A stretch of 21,410 bases of DNA. Source: Caldifarciminota bacterium (lineage in GTDB: Bacteria; Hydrothermota; UBA3073; NMUJ01). A program made the translations under genes and the position numbers. Below the pieces are notes generated by a model. It saw nothing but the letters and a program-made list of their open reading frames with translations, did no database searches and had not been told where the DNA came from. Below are positions 15,615 to 21,410 of the stretch, piece after piece (positions within the stretch are counted from its first letter, which is position 1; each line of letters begins with the position of its first letter). The DNA is taken from NCBI GenBank assembly GCA_021158725.1, contig JAGGUB010000106.1, positions 1 to 21,410 of the forward strand, written 5' to 3'.

Positions 15615-16492
15615 TTGAGCATATCACAAAACGCTTCTATGCGGGTTAATAGACCGATTTCAGTTGTGTGTTCATCCAGCACCAACATCAACAACGGTAT
15701 ACGTTTAGCTATAATACGTTGCATGAACTCAGATACTACTGAACTGGGGCCACACCCGAAGCTTACACAGTAGATTATGCCGCTGAATTTGCGATTTGTA
15801 GCGAAATAGTTTGCTGCACCTATCATCTCACGTTCATACAGCCAGTACACATCATAATCCTGCTTTATATATGTATCCAGGATGGTGTGATCAATATCTG
15901 CTGACGTGACGTAGGTTACCCCCATATTGGAGAGCTTGCCAAGCAGGTTAAGACTCAGAAACTCATCATAAAGTAAATATGGGTGACCTACCACACCGAG
16001 GATGAGGTTACCTTCAACCCTGGGTGTGGGGTTGGGTTCATCTTCCAGTAGTATGTTTAATGCATTAACCACACGTGATTTACTAACCCCCATAGCTTTA
16101 CACGTGGTGATGAATGCTCGCCGTAGTTTACGTGGATCGAGTTCCACATCTACCGCGATGATGGGTGGTAAATCCGGTACCGTGTTTTTGACCAACTCCG
16201 GTAACCCCATAAACTTTGGACACCCATATCGACGTCTACCGTGAAGTTCACCCCCCAATATTCGAGGTATAAAGATATAGTCAACCTTATCACGTAGATA
16301 CCACACATGCCCACATAAGACCTTCACCGGTACACAGAATTCGGTGTTGGATAGTTTCAACCCCTGCTCCATTATCTTGCGGTTGGTGGGGGGTGATACA
16401 ATCACGTCGAACCCAACCTGTTGCCAAAACCTCACATATTTATCACCGTTATAATAGTAAAACAATGCACGTGGTATACCGATGGTGGACAT
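15605..16492 (-). CDS. 2-hydroxyacyl-CoA dehydratase/activase-related protein A
   Basis: This 295-residue DUF2229-type protein is paralogous in layout to its downstream partner: STIGIPRALFYYYNGDKY at the start, NTEFCVPVKVLCGHVWYL, RRYGCPKFMGLPELV, IYCVSFGCGPSSVVSEFM and the shared ending LVLDEHTTEIGLLTRIEAFCDML. The Cys clusters (CVPVKVLC, GCPK, CVSFGC) fit Fe-S binding. ATG 16492 begins the conserved IGIPRALFYYY; the frame stays open to 16537, but that extension covers the promoter. The two proteins probably form a heteromeric complex, possibly needing an activase encoded elsewhere. It is divergent from the lipoprotein operon through a shared inverted-repeat promoter region. Confidence 0.75.
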   Translation of the reverse strand: MSTIGIPRALFYYYNGDKYVRFWQQVGFDVIVSPPTNRKIMEQGLKLSNTEFCVPVKVLCGHVWYLRDKVDYIFIPRILGGELHGRRRYGCPKFMGLPELVKNTVPDLPPIIAVDVELDPRKLRRAFITTCKAMGVSKSRVVNALNILLEDEPNPTPRVEGNLILGVVGHPYLLYDEFLSLNLLGKLSNMGVTYVTSADIDHTILDTYIKQDYDVYWLYEREMIGAANYFATNRKFSGIIYCVSFGCGPSSVVSEFMQRIIAKRIPLLMLVLDEHTTEIGLLTRIEAFCDMLKWK

Positions 16493-16500
16493 ATCAGAAT

Positions 16501-16527
16501 ATTTTATCCCGCTATGGGGGTGGTCAA
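16501..16527 (-). promoter_or_regulatory. Promoter of the DUF2229 pair, likely leaderless
   Basis: TTGACC (16527-16522), 15 nt, TAAAAT (16506-16501), 8 nt, then ATG 16492. The 13 bases 16513-16501 form one arm of the inverted repeat shared with the divergent promoter. Confidence 0.6.
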
Positions 16528-16555
16528 TCAGTATCAACCCGCTTGCAACTCATGA

Positions 16556-16582
16556 TTGACAGCAATCACAGCGGGGTAAAAT
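16556..16582 (+). promoter_or_regulatory. Promoter of the lipoprotein operon, likely leaderless
   Basis: TTGACA (16556-16561), 15 nt, TAAAAT (16577-16582), 6 nt, then ATG 16589. It is the cleanest example of the short-spacer, leaderless pattern in the window. Confidence 0.65.
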
Positions 16583-16588
16583 TTAAAG

Positions 16589-17554
16589 ATGTGGAGAGGG
16601 CTACCCTACGTGGTGGTATTGGGTTTCATGTTGGTATCCTGTTACAAAGGTAAGGGACGATTGTTGCCCATCGAAGGTAATGTGAGATTCAATCTAATCA
16701 AACCCGATACTTACATATTACTATACATGGAGACGGAAAAAGGGTATCCATGCATATCTCATATTGAATTCAACCTCATCCAACACGATAAAGCCATAAA
16801 GGTTGAGCTACTGGGGGTTTATGAACCCCCCATATGTTTGCCTATGTTCGCAGTCGCACGTGGGGTTGATAGCTTGACGTTAACCAATGGGTTGTATGAC
16901 CTGCTGTTCACGTATGGCAGTTATACAGACTATTATGCGGTGCAGGTCGATACTTGTATACATGTTATACCGATAATCACGAACTTCACAGTGTACGACT
17001 CCACACTCTATCGATTAATGGTTGAGAAGCCCAACATATATCTATATCCTACATCACCCTGCACTGTTGTCGTAAAGCTATCCCCCAATGGTAGGTTGGT
17101 GAAAACCATACCCGATTATGATGATGGGTTCAAAGTCTATGCGTATCCGGATGGTTCAATATCCGGTACAGAAGGTTATCTATTCTATGAAGCTGAAATC
17201 AGGGATGTTGACCTCGGTACCAACGGGTGGTGTGTCTCACAACCGGAAATCATGTCCTTCCTACAGTGGTTGTTACCAGAATATGGGTTCAACCCCAGGG
17301 AGTGTGATGATTTCATCCAGTACTGGGGTGATAAACTTACGGGTTCTCCATATTACGAGATATATCCAATAACTTTGGAACAGATCGAGCTTATCTGTCC
17401 CATGAAGGTATCACCAGCACCTGACAACGTGTTGAGGTTGTGGCTATACATAGTGCCAACAAAGCAATACCGGGTATTGACGCCACCTGATATACCGAAG
17501 TTCACACGTGATGGGTTTGTGGTCACTGAATGGGGTGTGATAATAGAAGAATGA
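16589..17554 (+). CDS. Lipoprotein of the KPxIYLYP family, function unknown
   Basis: The N-terminus MWRGLPYVVVLGFMLVSC has the basic, hydrophobic and lipobox (LVSC) parts of a type II signal peptide, so Cys18 should be lipidated. A first, unrecognised domain covers about 20-145. The second begins EKPNIYLYP and continues VVVKLSPNGRLVKTIPDYDDGFKVYAYPDGSI, then GYLFYEAE and a late DGFVVTEWG. This recurring block occurs in many uncharacterised bacterial surface proteins, usually with P-x-Y-x-x-GW and YLFWE in these places. I know no established function. The stop overlaps the next gene's start as ATGA. First gene of a run with HhH-GPD and cyclo-ligase-like genes. Confidence 0.75.
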   Translation: MWRGLPYVVVLGFMLVSCYKGKGRLLPIEGNVRFNLIKPDTYILLYMETEKGYPCISHIEFNLIQHDKAIKVELLGVYEPPICLPMFAVARGVDSLTLTNGLYDLLFTYGSYTDYYAVQVDTCIHVIPIITNFTVYDSTLYRLMVEKPNIYLYPTSPCTVVVKLSPNGRLVKTIPDYDDGFKVYAYPDGSISGTEGYLFYEAEIRDVDLGTNGWCVSQPEIMSFLQWLLPEYGFNPRECDDFIQYWGDKLTGSPYYEIYPITLEQIELICPMKVSPAPDNVLRLWLYIVPTKQYRVLTPPDIPKFTRDGFVVTEWGVIIEE

Positions 17555-18168
17555 CCCATCCAGAAGTTCTATCGAAATTGCACAGTATACCATCTTACTC
17601 GGAAGAGTTGGGGTTGGATCTCACCCAACCTGAGGATAGGTTCAAATGGTTTATCGCCAGCATGCTGTTTGCTAAACGCATATCAGCAGATATCGCTAAA
17701 TCGACGTTCAGAAAGTTTATCGAGGCCAACCTCACTTCACCCAAAGCTATAGTAGATGCGGGTTGGGATCGTCTTGTGCAGGTGTTGGATGCCGGTGGCT
17801 ATGTACGGTATGATTTTTCGACCGCATCCAATCTACTGGCTATATGTACGAAATTGCTTGACCAGTACGGTGATATTGACGCCATACATGAGTATGCACG
17901 TGATGGTAACGATCTTGAACGTAGGTTGCTGGAGTTCAAGGGAGTGGGCCCCACTGCTGTGAATATATTTTTGCGTGAACTCCGTGGTATATGGGAGAAA
18001 GCCAACCCATCAATATCACAATTCAGTATCGAGGTTGCTAAAAGGTTGGCCCTACCTGATTCCTATGTCCCAGAGGTGGAATCACAACTTGTACGCATCT
18101 ATCTGGAATATTGCAAGAAACGGCGTTGTGAAGTCTGTCCAGTTACCACACATTGTAAACATGGATGA
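17551..18168 (+). CDS. HhH-GPD superfamily protein with degenerate active site
   Basis: Overall layout resembles endonuclease III: FKWFIASMLFAKRISADIAKSTF at the front, a helix-hairpin-helix LLEFKGVGPTAVNIFLREL (126-144) and a C-terminal Cys cluster (188, 193, 196, 202). In Nth the hairpin reads GVGRKTA with catalytic Lys, and VDTH holds the catalytic Asp; here they read GVGPTAV and SISQFS, so both residues appear lost. The cluster is C-x4-C-x2-C-x5-C rather than C-x6-C-x2-C-x5-C, but could still hold a 4Fe-4S cluster. It is therefore probably a DNA-binding relative without standard glycosylase/lyase chemistry. ATG 17551 overlaps the lipoprotein stop by 4 bp; an upstream ATG at 17530 is inside that gene. 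Confidence 0.78.
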   Translation: MTHPEVLSKLHSIPSYSEELGLDLTQPEDRFKWFIASMLFAKRISADIAKSTFRKFIEANLTSPKAIVDAGWDRLVQVLDAGGYVRYDFSTASNLLAICTKLLDQYGDIDAIHEYARDGNDLERRLLEFKGVGPTAVNIFLRELRGIWEKANPSISQFSIEVAKRLALPDSYVPEVESQLVRIYLEYCKKRRCEVCPVTTHCKHG

Positions 18169-18892
18169 CGATCTACAGAAGGTGAAACAACTCAAACGCC
18201 AACTACGTGAACGTATGTGGCAACTTATGGAAAAAGAAGGGGTGACATTGTTTCCGGGTGCTTACGGAAGGATACCCAATTTCGTCGGCCGTGACGCAGC
18301 CGCTAAGAGGTTAGCCCAGCTTCCCATCTGGCGTAATGCAAGGGTGATAAAATGTAACCCAGATGCACCTCAACAACCCGTACGTGAGCTCGCACTACGT
18401 GAGGGTAAAATCGTGTACATGGCGGTACCGAGGTTACGTGAGCTAAAGTGTTTCGTGGAGCTGCTACCTGATAGGATGACGGAGCCACATCGTGCAGCTA
18501 CGATCAAAGGTGCCTTCATCTATGGTAGGAAAGTGCACCCCAAGGATATGCAAGCTATAGACTTGATGGTTGCAGGTTCGGTAGTTGTTAACCCACGTGG
18601 TGAACGTCTCGGTAAAGGGGGTGGATTCTCTGACCTCGAATATGCGATATTACGTACGTTTAACTTAATTGATGAGATGACACCAATTGTCACCACTGTA
18701 CATGAATTACAAGTGGTAGATTTCGATATACCAGTTACCCCACACGATATACCTGTAGATTATATTGTGACCCCAAAACGTGTCATCAAAACCGATACCA
18801 AACATAAGAAGCCCACCGGCATACTTTGGAGCTACCTTACACAGGATAAAATAGCTACTGTACCTATTATTCAAACCCTATCAGTAGGTTGA
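18161..18892 (+). CDS. 5-formyltetrahydrofolate cyclo-ligase-like protein
   Basis: This is the long form related to archaeal homologues and MTHFSD, rather than the short bacterial YgfA. Markers are KRQLRERMWQLM at the start, FVGRDAAAKRL, the strand KIVYMAVPRL, DLMVAGSVVVNPRGERLGKGGGFSDLEYAIL (phosphate-binding GKGGG at 151-155), then TTVHELQVV and the DIPVTPHDIPVDYIVTPKRVI ending. True cyclo-ligases convert 5-formyl-THF to methenyl-THF with ATP; activity of this subgroup is less certain. ATG 18161 overlaps the preceding gene by 8 bp; longer in-frame starts (from 17975) lie within that gene. The TGA stop (18890-18892) sits in the TTGACA of the next promoter. Confidence 0.85.
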   Translation: MDDDLQKVKQLKRQLRERMWQLMEKEGVTLFPGAYGRIPNFVGRDAAAKRLAQLPIWRNARVIKCNPDAPQQPVRELALREGKIVYMAVPRLRELKCFVELLPDRMTEPHRAATIKGAFIYGRKVHPKDMQAIDLMVAGSVVVNPRGERLGKGGGFSDLEYAILRTFNLIDEMTPIVTTVHELQVVDFDIPVTPHDIPVDYIVTPKRVIKTDTKHKKPTGILWSYLTQDKIATVPIIQTLSVG

Positions 18893-18915
18893 CAAATCTA
18901 CTTTCGGTAAGAAAT
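18889..18915 (+). promoter_or_regulatory. Candidate promoter of the YvlB-like gene
   Basis: TTGACA (18889-18894) contains the stop codon of the preceding gene and begins 34 nt before ATG 18923. The -10 box is weak: AGAAAT (18910-18915) at the usual 15 nt spacing, or TTAAAT (18915-18920) at 20 nt. No ribosome site is seen before the ATG. Confidence 0.4.
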
Positions 18916-18922
18916 TAAATAG

Positions 18923-19675
18923 ATGGATCCAAGACTACGTATTTTACGTATGTTAGAAGAAGGTAAAATAACGGTCGATGAAGCCGCCCGCTTATTGGAG
19001 GCATTATCACGTAGCGAACCGTACAGGTATGGGGCACGTAGGTTTAGGCGTGACGTAATTGATTCAATCTCGCAGTTTATCGAAAGTACCATTTCACTCA
19101 TAGGGGATGAGATTCGTGATCATCTCCGTGTGTATAGGGTGGGCAGTGAATCTAAAATCGATACACCTATTAAACCAAAAGTGAAAATCAAATCCATGGC
19201 GGGTGATGTCACCATCAAAGAGAGTATGCAATCCGATCGTGTCAAGGTATATGGATATTCGATCTACAAAAGTGTGAAAGATGATGAGCTGATGATCGAG
19301 TCACTCGAAGGTGACATCGAGGTTGAGCTACCCCCTGTGCATGAGTTATATATCTCCGTAATACATGGCAGTATAGAAGGTACATTGTTGGGCGAACACG
19401 TTGAGGCTAAAACATTAAGTGGTGATATTGAACTGGAATTGAAATCCATCACAGATGGTGAACTTGAGACCGCCTCAGGTGATATCATCGTATATGTGCC
19501 GAAAGATGCAAACCTCACCATAGATGCGGAAACCAAGGCTGGTGACCTCACATATGATGTAACTGGTGAATGTATTGAAGAAGGTCCAGGTTACCTAAAG
19601 CTAAAGCTCAACAGGGGTGAACATACTCTCAAATTACATACGGCATCGGGTGATATTGAGATTAGGGAAGCTTAG
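18923..19675 (+). CDS. YvlB/DUF4097-type protein with SHOCT-like N-terminal helix pair
   Basis: Residues 1-28 (MDPRLRILRMLEEGKITVDE plus ARLLEAL) match the short helical domain found at the start of B. subtilis YvlB-like proteins. After a charged linker (about 30-90), the rest is a repetitive beta structure. At least seven strands of the type xGDIxVxL are visible: AGDVTIKE, EGDIEVEL, HGSIEGTL, SGDIELEL, SGDIIVYV, AGDLTYDV and SGDIEIRE. This is the DUF4097/bactofilin-like 'adhesin' repeat fold. No signal or membrane segment is evident, so it is probably cytoplasmic. Homologues are often linked to envelope stress, but the role here is unknown. Its TAG stop overlaps the opposite gene's TAA by 3 bases. 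Confidence 0.8.
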   Translation: MDPRLRILRMLEEGKITVDEAARLLEALSRSEPYRYGARRFRRDVIDSISQFIESTISLIGDEIRDHLRVYRVGSESKIDTPIKPKVKIKSMAGDVTIKESMQSDRVKVYGYSIYKSVKDDELMIESLEGDIEVELPPVHELYISVIHGSIEGTLLGEHVEAKTLSGDIELELKSITDGELETASGDIIVYVPKDANLTIDAETKAGDLTYDVTGECIEEGPGYLKLKLNRGEHTLKLHTASGDIEIREA

Positions 19676-20154
19676 TACGTTTGTTTGGTGGGCAACTTAT
19701 CCCAAAACTTAAGCAACTCCATACATTCGTCACGCATAAAGTCGGGAATGATAATTATGTCACTTTTACCGAGTGTTTTTAGTTGATGGCTACTTATTGG
19801 TAGTTCATTGAACCCCCTCCTGCTAACATCTTCTATCTTAGTACCGTAAACCACACATCCGATACGTGCCCAATGTATGGCGGAGAAGCACATTGGGCAT
19901 GGCTCTGTCGTAGTGTAAATCGTACATCCTGATAGATCATAAGTACCCAGTTTCTTACTTGCTAACCTTATTGCGTTGATTTCAGCATGTGCGGTAGGAT
20001 CCCTATCACGTAATACTGTATTATGAGCGACAGCAATCACCATACCATGCTTCACAATACATGCACCGAATGGACCACCATCTCCATGCTCTATACCTCT
20101 ATATGCGGCATTGAGGGCTAACTCCATGAACTTACGTTCGGGTTTACATTCCAT
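19672..20154 (-). CDS. guaD: Guanine deaminase-like nucleobase deaminase (CDA superfamily)
   Basis: The zinc-dependent deaminase motifs are HAEINAI (H56, catalytic E58) and PCPMC (C86, C89). GGPFGACIVKHGMVIAVAHN near the start, SAIHWARIGCVVYGT after the zinc site, and an aromatic C-terminal tail (LLKFWDKLPTKQTY) are like B. subtilis GuaD, which deaminates guanine to xanthine and whose C-terminus swaps over the partner's active site. TadA-type tRNA deaminase is the main alternative; the GGPFGA start and tail argue against it. ATG 20154 lacks a strong ribosome site. It is convergent with the YvlB-like gene. Confidence 0.87.
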   Translation of the reverse strand: MECKPERKFMELALNAAYRGIEHGDGGPFGACIVKHGMVIAVAHNTVLRDRDPTAHAEINAIRLASKKLGTYDLSGCTIYTTTEPCPMCFSAIHWARIGCVVYGTKIEDVSRRGFNELPISSHQLKTLGKSDIIIIPDFMRDECMELLKFWDKLPTKQTY

Positions 20155-20158
20155 CGCC

Positions 20159-20191
20159 CTTATAAAATTCGAACCTACCTCATTTTGTCAA
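20159..20191 (-). promoter_or_regulatory. Candidate promoter of the guanine deaminase-like gene
   Basis: TTGACA (20191-20186) and TATAAG (20164-20159) end 4 nt before ATG 20154. The spacing is 21 nt, unlike the other promoters; the A/T-rich GAATTT (20170-20165) at 15 nt is an alternative. The -35 to ATG distance (37) still fits a leaderless start. Confidence 0.35.
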
Positions 20192-20195
20192 TAAC

Positions 20196-20210
20196 AGATA
20201 TGATATATCT
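20196..20210. repeat. 15 bp inverted repeat upstream of the deaminase promoter
   Basis: AGATAT-GAT-ATATCT is a perfect 6+6 inverted repeat with a 3-base centre, 4 bp upstream of the TTGACA. It may be an operator for the deaminase gene or the remnant of a weak hairpin downstream of rubrerythrin. Confidence 0.4.
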
Positions 20211-20261
20211 TACCATTGTATTAATTTACGTTTCCCTGTGGGGTCAAACTTCCGTACTATT

Positions 20262-20837
20262 TCAGTAATTTTCGTACAACAGCTCGAAATATGCTCGTGG
20301 ATGTGCACAAGCAGGACACGCTTCGGGTGCTTCAGTAGCTTCGTGTATGTAACCGCAGTTCCTGCATCTCCACTTAACAACTATGTCTCGCTTGAAAACC
20401 CTGTCATTATCGATATTCTCAAGTAAGGCTAAAAACCTTTTCTCGTGCTGCTTCTCTGCAACCGCTATCGCTTTGAAGATTGCTGCTATGTGGGGGAAAC
20501 CTTCCTCTTCAGCTATGCGGGCAAACTCAGGATACATCTTTGTATGTTCGTAGTTCTCCCCAGTGGCAGCAGCTTTGAGATTCTCCTTCGTGTTTCCGAG
20601 CACACCAGCAGGGAAGCTGGCGGTGATCTCAACTTCGCCACCCTCAAGCAGCTTGAATAGCCGTTTGGCGTGCTCCTTCTCGTTATCTGCGGTTTCCAGG
20701 AAGATAGCCGCTATCTGTTCGTAGCCTTCCTTCTTTGCCTGTGACGCAAAGTACGTATAGCGGTTTCTTGCTTGTGACTCACCCGCAAACGCTATAAGAA
20801 GATTCTTCTCGGTCTTTGTCCCCTTTATGCTCCTCAT
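20262..20837 (-). CDS. rbr: Rubrerythrin
   Basis: Rubrerythrin reduces hydrogen peroxide in anaerobes with a non-sulfur di-iron centre and a rubredoxin-like iron site. The ferritin-like part (about 1-145) has AFAGESQARNRYTYFASQAKKEG, the first EKEH pair (NEKEHAKRLF), EGFPHIAAIFKAIAVAEKQHEKRF with the second. The C-terminal domain binds one iron through CRNC (WRCRNCGYIHEG-like, here GYIHEAT) and CPAC. The 191-residue length is typical. AAGGAGG at 20848-20842 before ATG 20837 is a strong ribosome site, suiting a highly expressed protein. A weak promoter candidate is TTGAAT at 20882-20877. Codon use looks less biased to CGT/GGT/GTA than in the neighbours. Its presence implies an anaerobic or microaerobic lifestyle. 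Confidence 0.96.
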   Translation of the reverse strand: MRSIKGTKTEKNLLIAFAGESQARNRYTYFASQAKKEGYEQIAAIFLETADNEKEHAKRLFKLLEGGEVEITASFPAGVLGNTKENLKAAATGENYEHTKMYPEFARIAEEEGFPHIAAIFKAIAVAEKQHEKRFLALLENIDNDRVFKRDIVVKWRCRNCGYIHEATEAPEACPACAHPRAYFELLYENY

Positions 20838-21069
20838 TATACCTCCTTATCGCCATCTTTTGTTACGGTTCTGTCTATTCAATGATTGTTTCCATGTATG
20901 ATTCATTTCCCGTATCTTCAATGAAGTACCCCATTTCTATCAGTGTCTTAAAATTATACTTCAGATTTAACATCGTCCAGCTTACGTACGTAAAAACGGA
21001 TGTTGACACATGGGTTGGTAACATAAATTACACAGGTGTTTGCGATTGTAAGTTTTACAAGGAGGGTAA
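20838..21069. other. Longest intergenic region
   Basis: This 232 bp gap separates divergent rubrerythrin and the peptidase-like gene. It holds the rubrerythrin ribosome site, the plus-strand promoter at 21003-21029, and a 49-codon minus-strand open frame (20875-21024) that I do not accept as a gene without more evidence. No RNA gene is evident. Confidence 0.5.
21003..21029 (+). promoter_or_regulatory. Promoter of the right-edge gene
   Basis: TTGACA (21003-21008), 15 nt, TAAATT (21024-21029). The expected start near 21037 leaves a leader of about 33 nt that contains AAGGAGG at 21059-21065. Confidence 0.55.
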
Positions 21070-21410
21070 ATGGGTTGGCTGGAGGAACTTGAATCCAAAT
21101 TACGTCATAACGAAGAAGAACAATCGCTCATCTACTACGAAGGGCTTAAACACAGGAAGCTGGATAGCGAGCAACTCGAAGCCAAAGCCACTGAATGGCG
21201 TAAAATATTACTTGACCCCGATTTATGGGATATGATAGAGGGTGAACTTAAATCTGAAACCCATCCAGTTACCCGCAGGAAGTTGGAGCTCCTACGTAAA
21301 TGGATAATCATGACACGTATCAACTACAATAAAGAGTTGTTCGAACTACGTCATAGTATAGAAAAGAAGGTAAACACATTTAGACCCATATTCAAAGGCA
21401 AAGAACTGGG
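21070..21410 (+). CDS. Probable M2/M3-type metallopeptidase, N-terminal fragment
   Basis: The frame is open to the right edge, so about 113 N-terminal residues are seen. They are strongly helical and charged (MGWLEELESKLRHNEEEQSL, then LDPDLWDMIEGEL, RRKLELLRKWIIMTRI, and IEKKVNTFRPIFKGKEL). The pattern of repeated arm-like helices and the NTFRP segment recalls the N-terminal region of M2/M3 oligopeptidase-like proteins, but the zinc motif (HExxH) would lie outside the window, so the assignment is tentative. ATG 21070 follows AAGGAGGG with a short spacer, and a promoter is seen 62-41 nt upstream. No signal peptide. Confidence 0.6.
   Translation, partial: MGWLEELESKLRHNEEEQSLIYYEGLKHRKLDSEQLEAKATEWRKILLDPDLWDMIEGELKSETHPVTRRKLELLRKWIIMTRINYNKELFELRHSIEKKVNTFRPIFKGKEL

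Larger units (their letters stand above)
16501..16582. repeat. Inverted repeat spanning two divergent promoters
   Basis: The left arm 16501-16513 (read on minus as AGCGGGATAAAAT) and the right arm 16570-16582 (AGCGGGGTAAAAT) match at 12 of 13 bases, with further similarity outward (CAY before, WT after). Each arm holds the -10 box of one promoter plus AGCGGG inside its spacer. The arms are 56 bp apart, so a hairpin is less likely than two copies of a regulator site. Confidence 0.6.

Noticed and set aside
21009..21078. ATGGGTTGG repeated at 21009 and 21070.
   Set aside because: Nine-base match only, no further similarity; likely chance.
20816..21235. Plus-strand 139-codon frame across the rubrerythrin/peptidase intergenic region.
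   Set aside because: It covers promoters and the 5' part of the peptidase-like gene in another frame, and shows no recognisable protein features.

Overview
The window is a compact, gene-dense piece of bacterial chromosome (about 23 genes, most intergenic gaps under 160 bp, many start/stop overlaps) with no RNA gene, insertion sequence, CRISPR array or prophage that I can see. The gene mix suggests a thermophilic, probably anaerobic Gram-negative-type bacterium of the candidate WOR-3/FCB neighbourhood. Evidence is a CBM9/DUF5916 outer-membrane-type protein, a lipoprotein, TatC, a rubrerythrin, a bacterial group II geranylgeranylglyceryl phosphate synthase, and a fused enzyme that looks like the di-myo-inositol phosphate (thermolyte) synthase. 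The lineage is an inference from gene content, not from a marker gene.

Layout. Left edge to 1.75 kb (minus): a PAS-GAF sensor cut by the window edge, preceded by a short RmuC-like nuclease. 1.9-3.9 kb (plus): the bifunctional nucleotidyltransferase/CDP-alcohol phosphotransferase, overlapped by a small archaeo-eukaryotic primase-like protein. 3.9-4.9 kb (minus): a CorA metal channel. 5.0-7.3 kb (plus): SAM hydroxide adenosyltransferase, GGGP synthase and sirtuin. 7.3-13.9 kb (minus): a seven-gene operon in transcription order transglutaminase-like protein, DJ-1/PfpI protein, D-aminoacyl-tRNA deacylase, YicC, guanylate kinase, DUF5916 protein, TatC. 14.0-14.5 kb (plus): 3-methyladenine DNA glycosylase. 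14.5-16.5 kb (minus): two tandem 2-hydroxyacyl-CoA-dehydratase/activase-related (DUF2229-type) proteins. 16.6-19.7 kb (plus): a lipoprotein, an HhH-GPD protein with eroded active site, a 5-formyl-THF cyclo-ligase-like protein and a YvlB/DUF4097-type protein. 19.7-20.8 kb (minus): a guanine-deaminase-like enzyme and rubrerythrin. 21.1 kb to the right edge (plus): the start of a probable peptidase.

The most striking signal is regulatory. Nearly every transcription unit starts with TTGAC(A) followed, after an unusually short 15-16 nt spacer, by a TANNNT or A-rich -10 box. In most units the ATG lies 33-37 nt downstream of the first base of the -35 box, so the mRNA should begin at or within a few bases of the start codon (leaderless). 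Several TTGACA boxes contain the TGA stop of the preceding gene. A second class (CorA, the PAS protein and the last gene at promoters; DUF5916, DJ-1 and rubrerythrin) has a Shine-Dalgarno sequence instead. This pattern also corrects several start codons. A near-perfect inverted repeat ties together the divergent promoters at 16.5 kb. Convergent genes share or overlap stop codons, leaving no room for intrinsic terminators.
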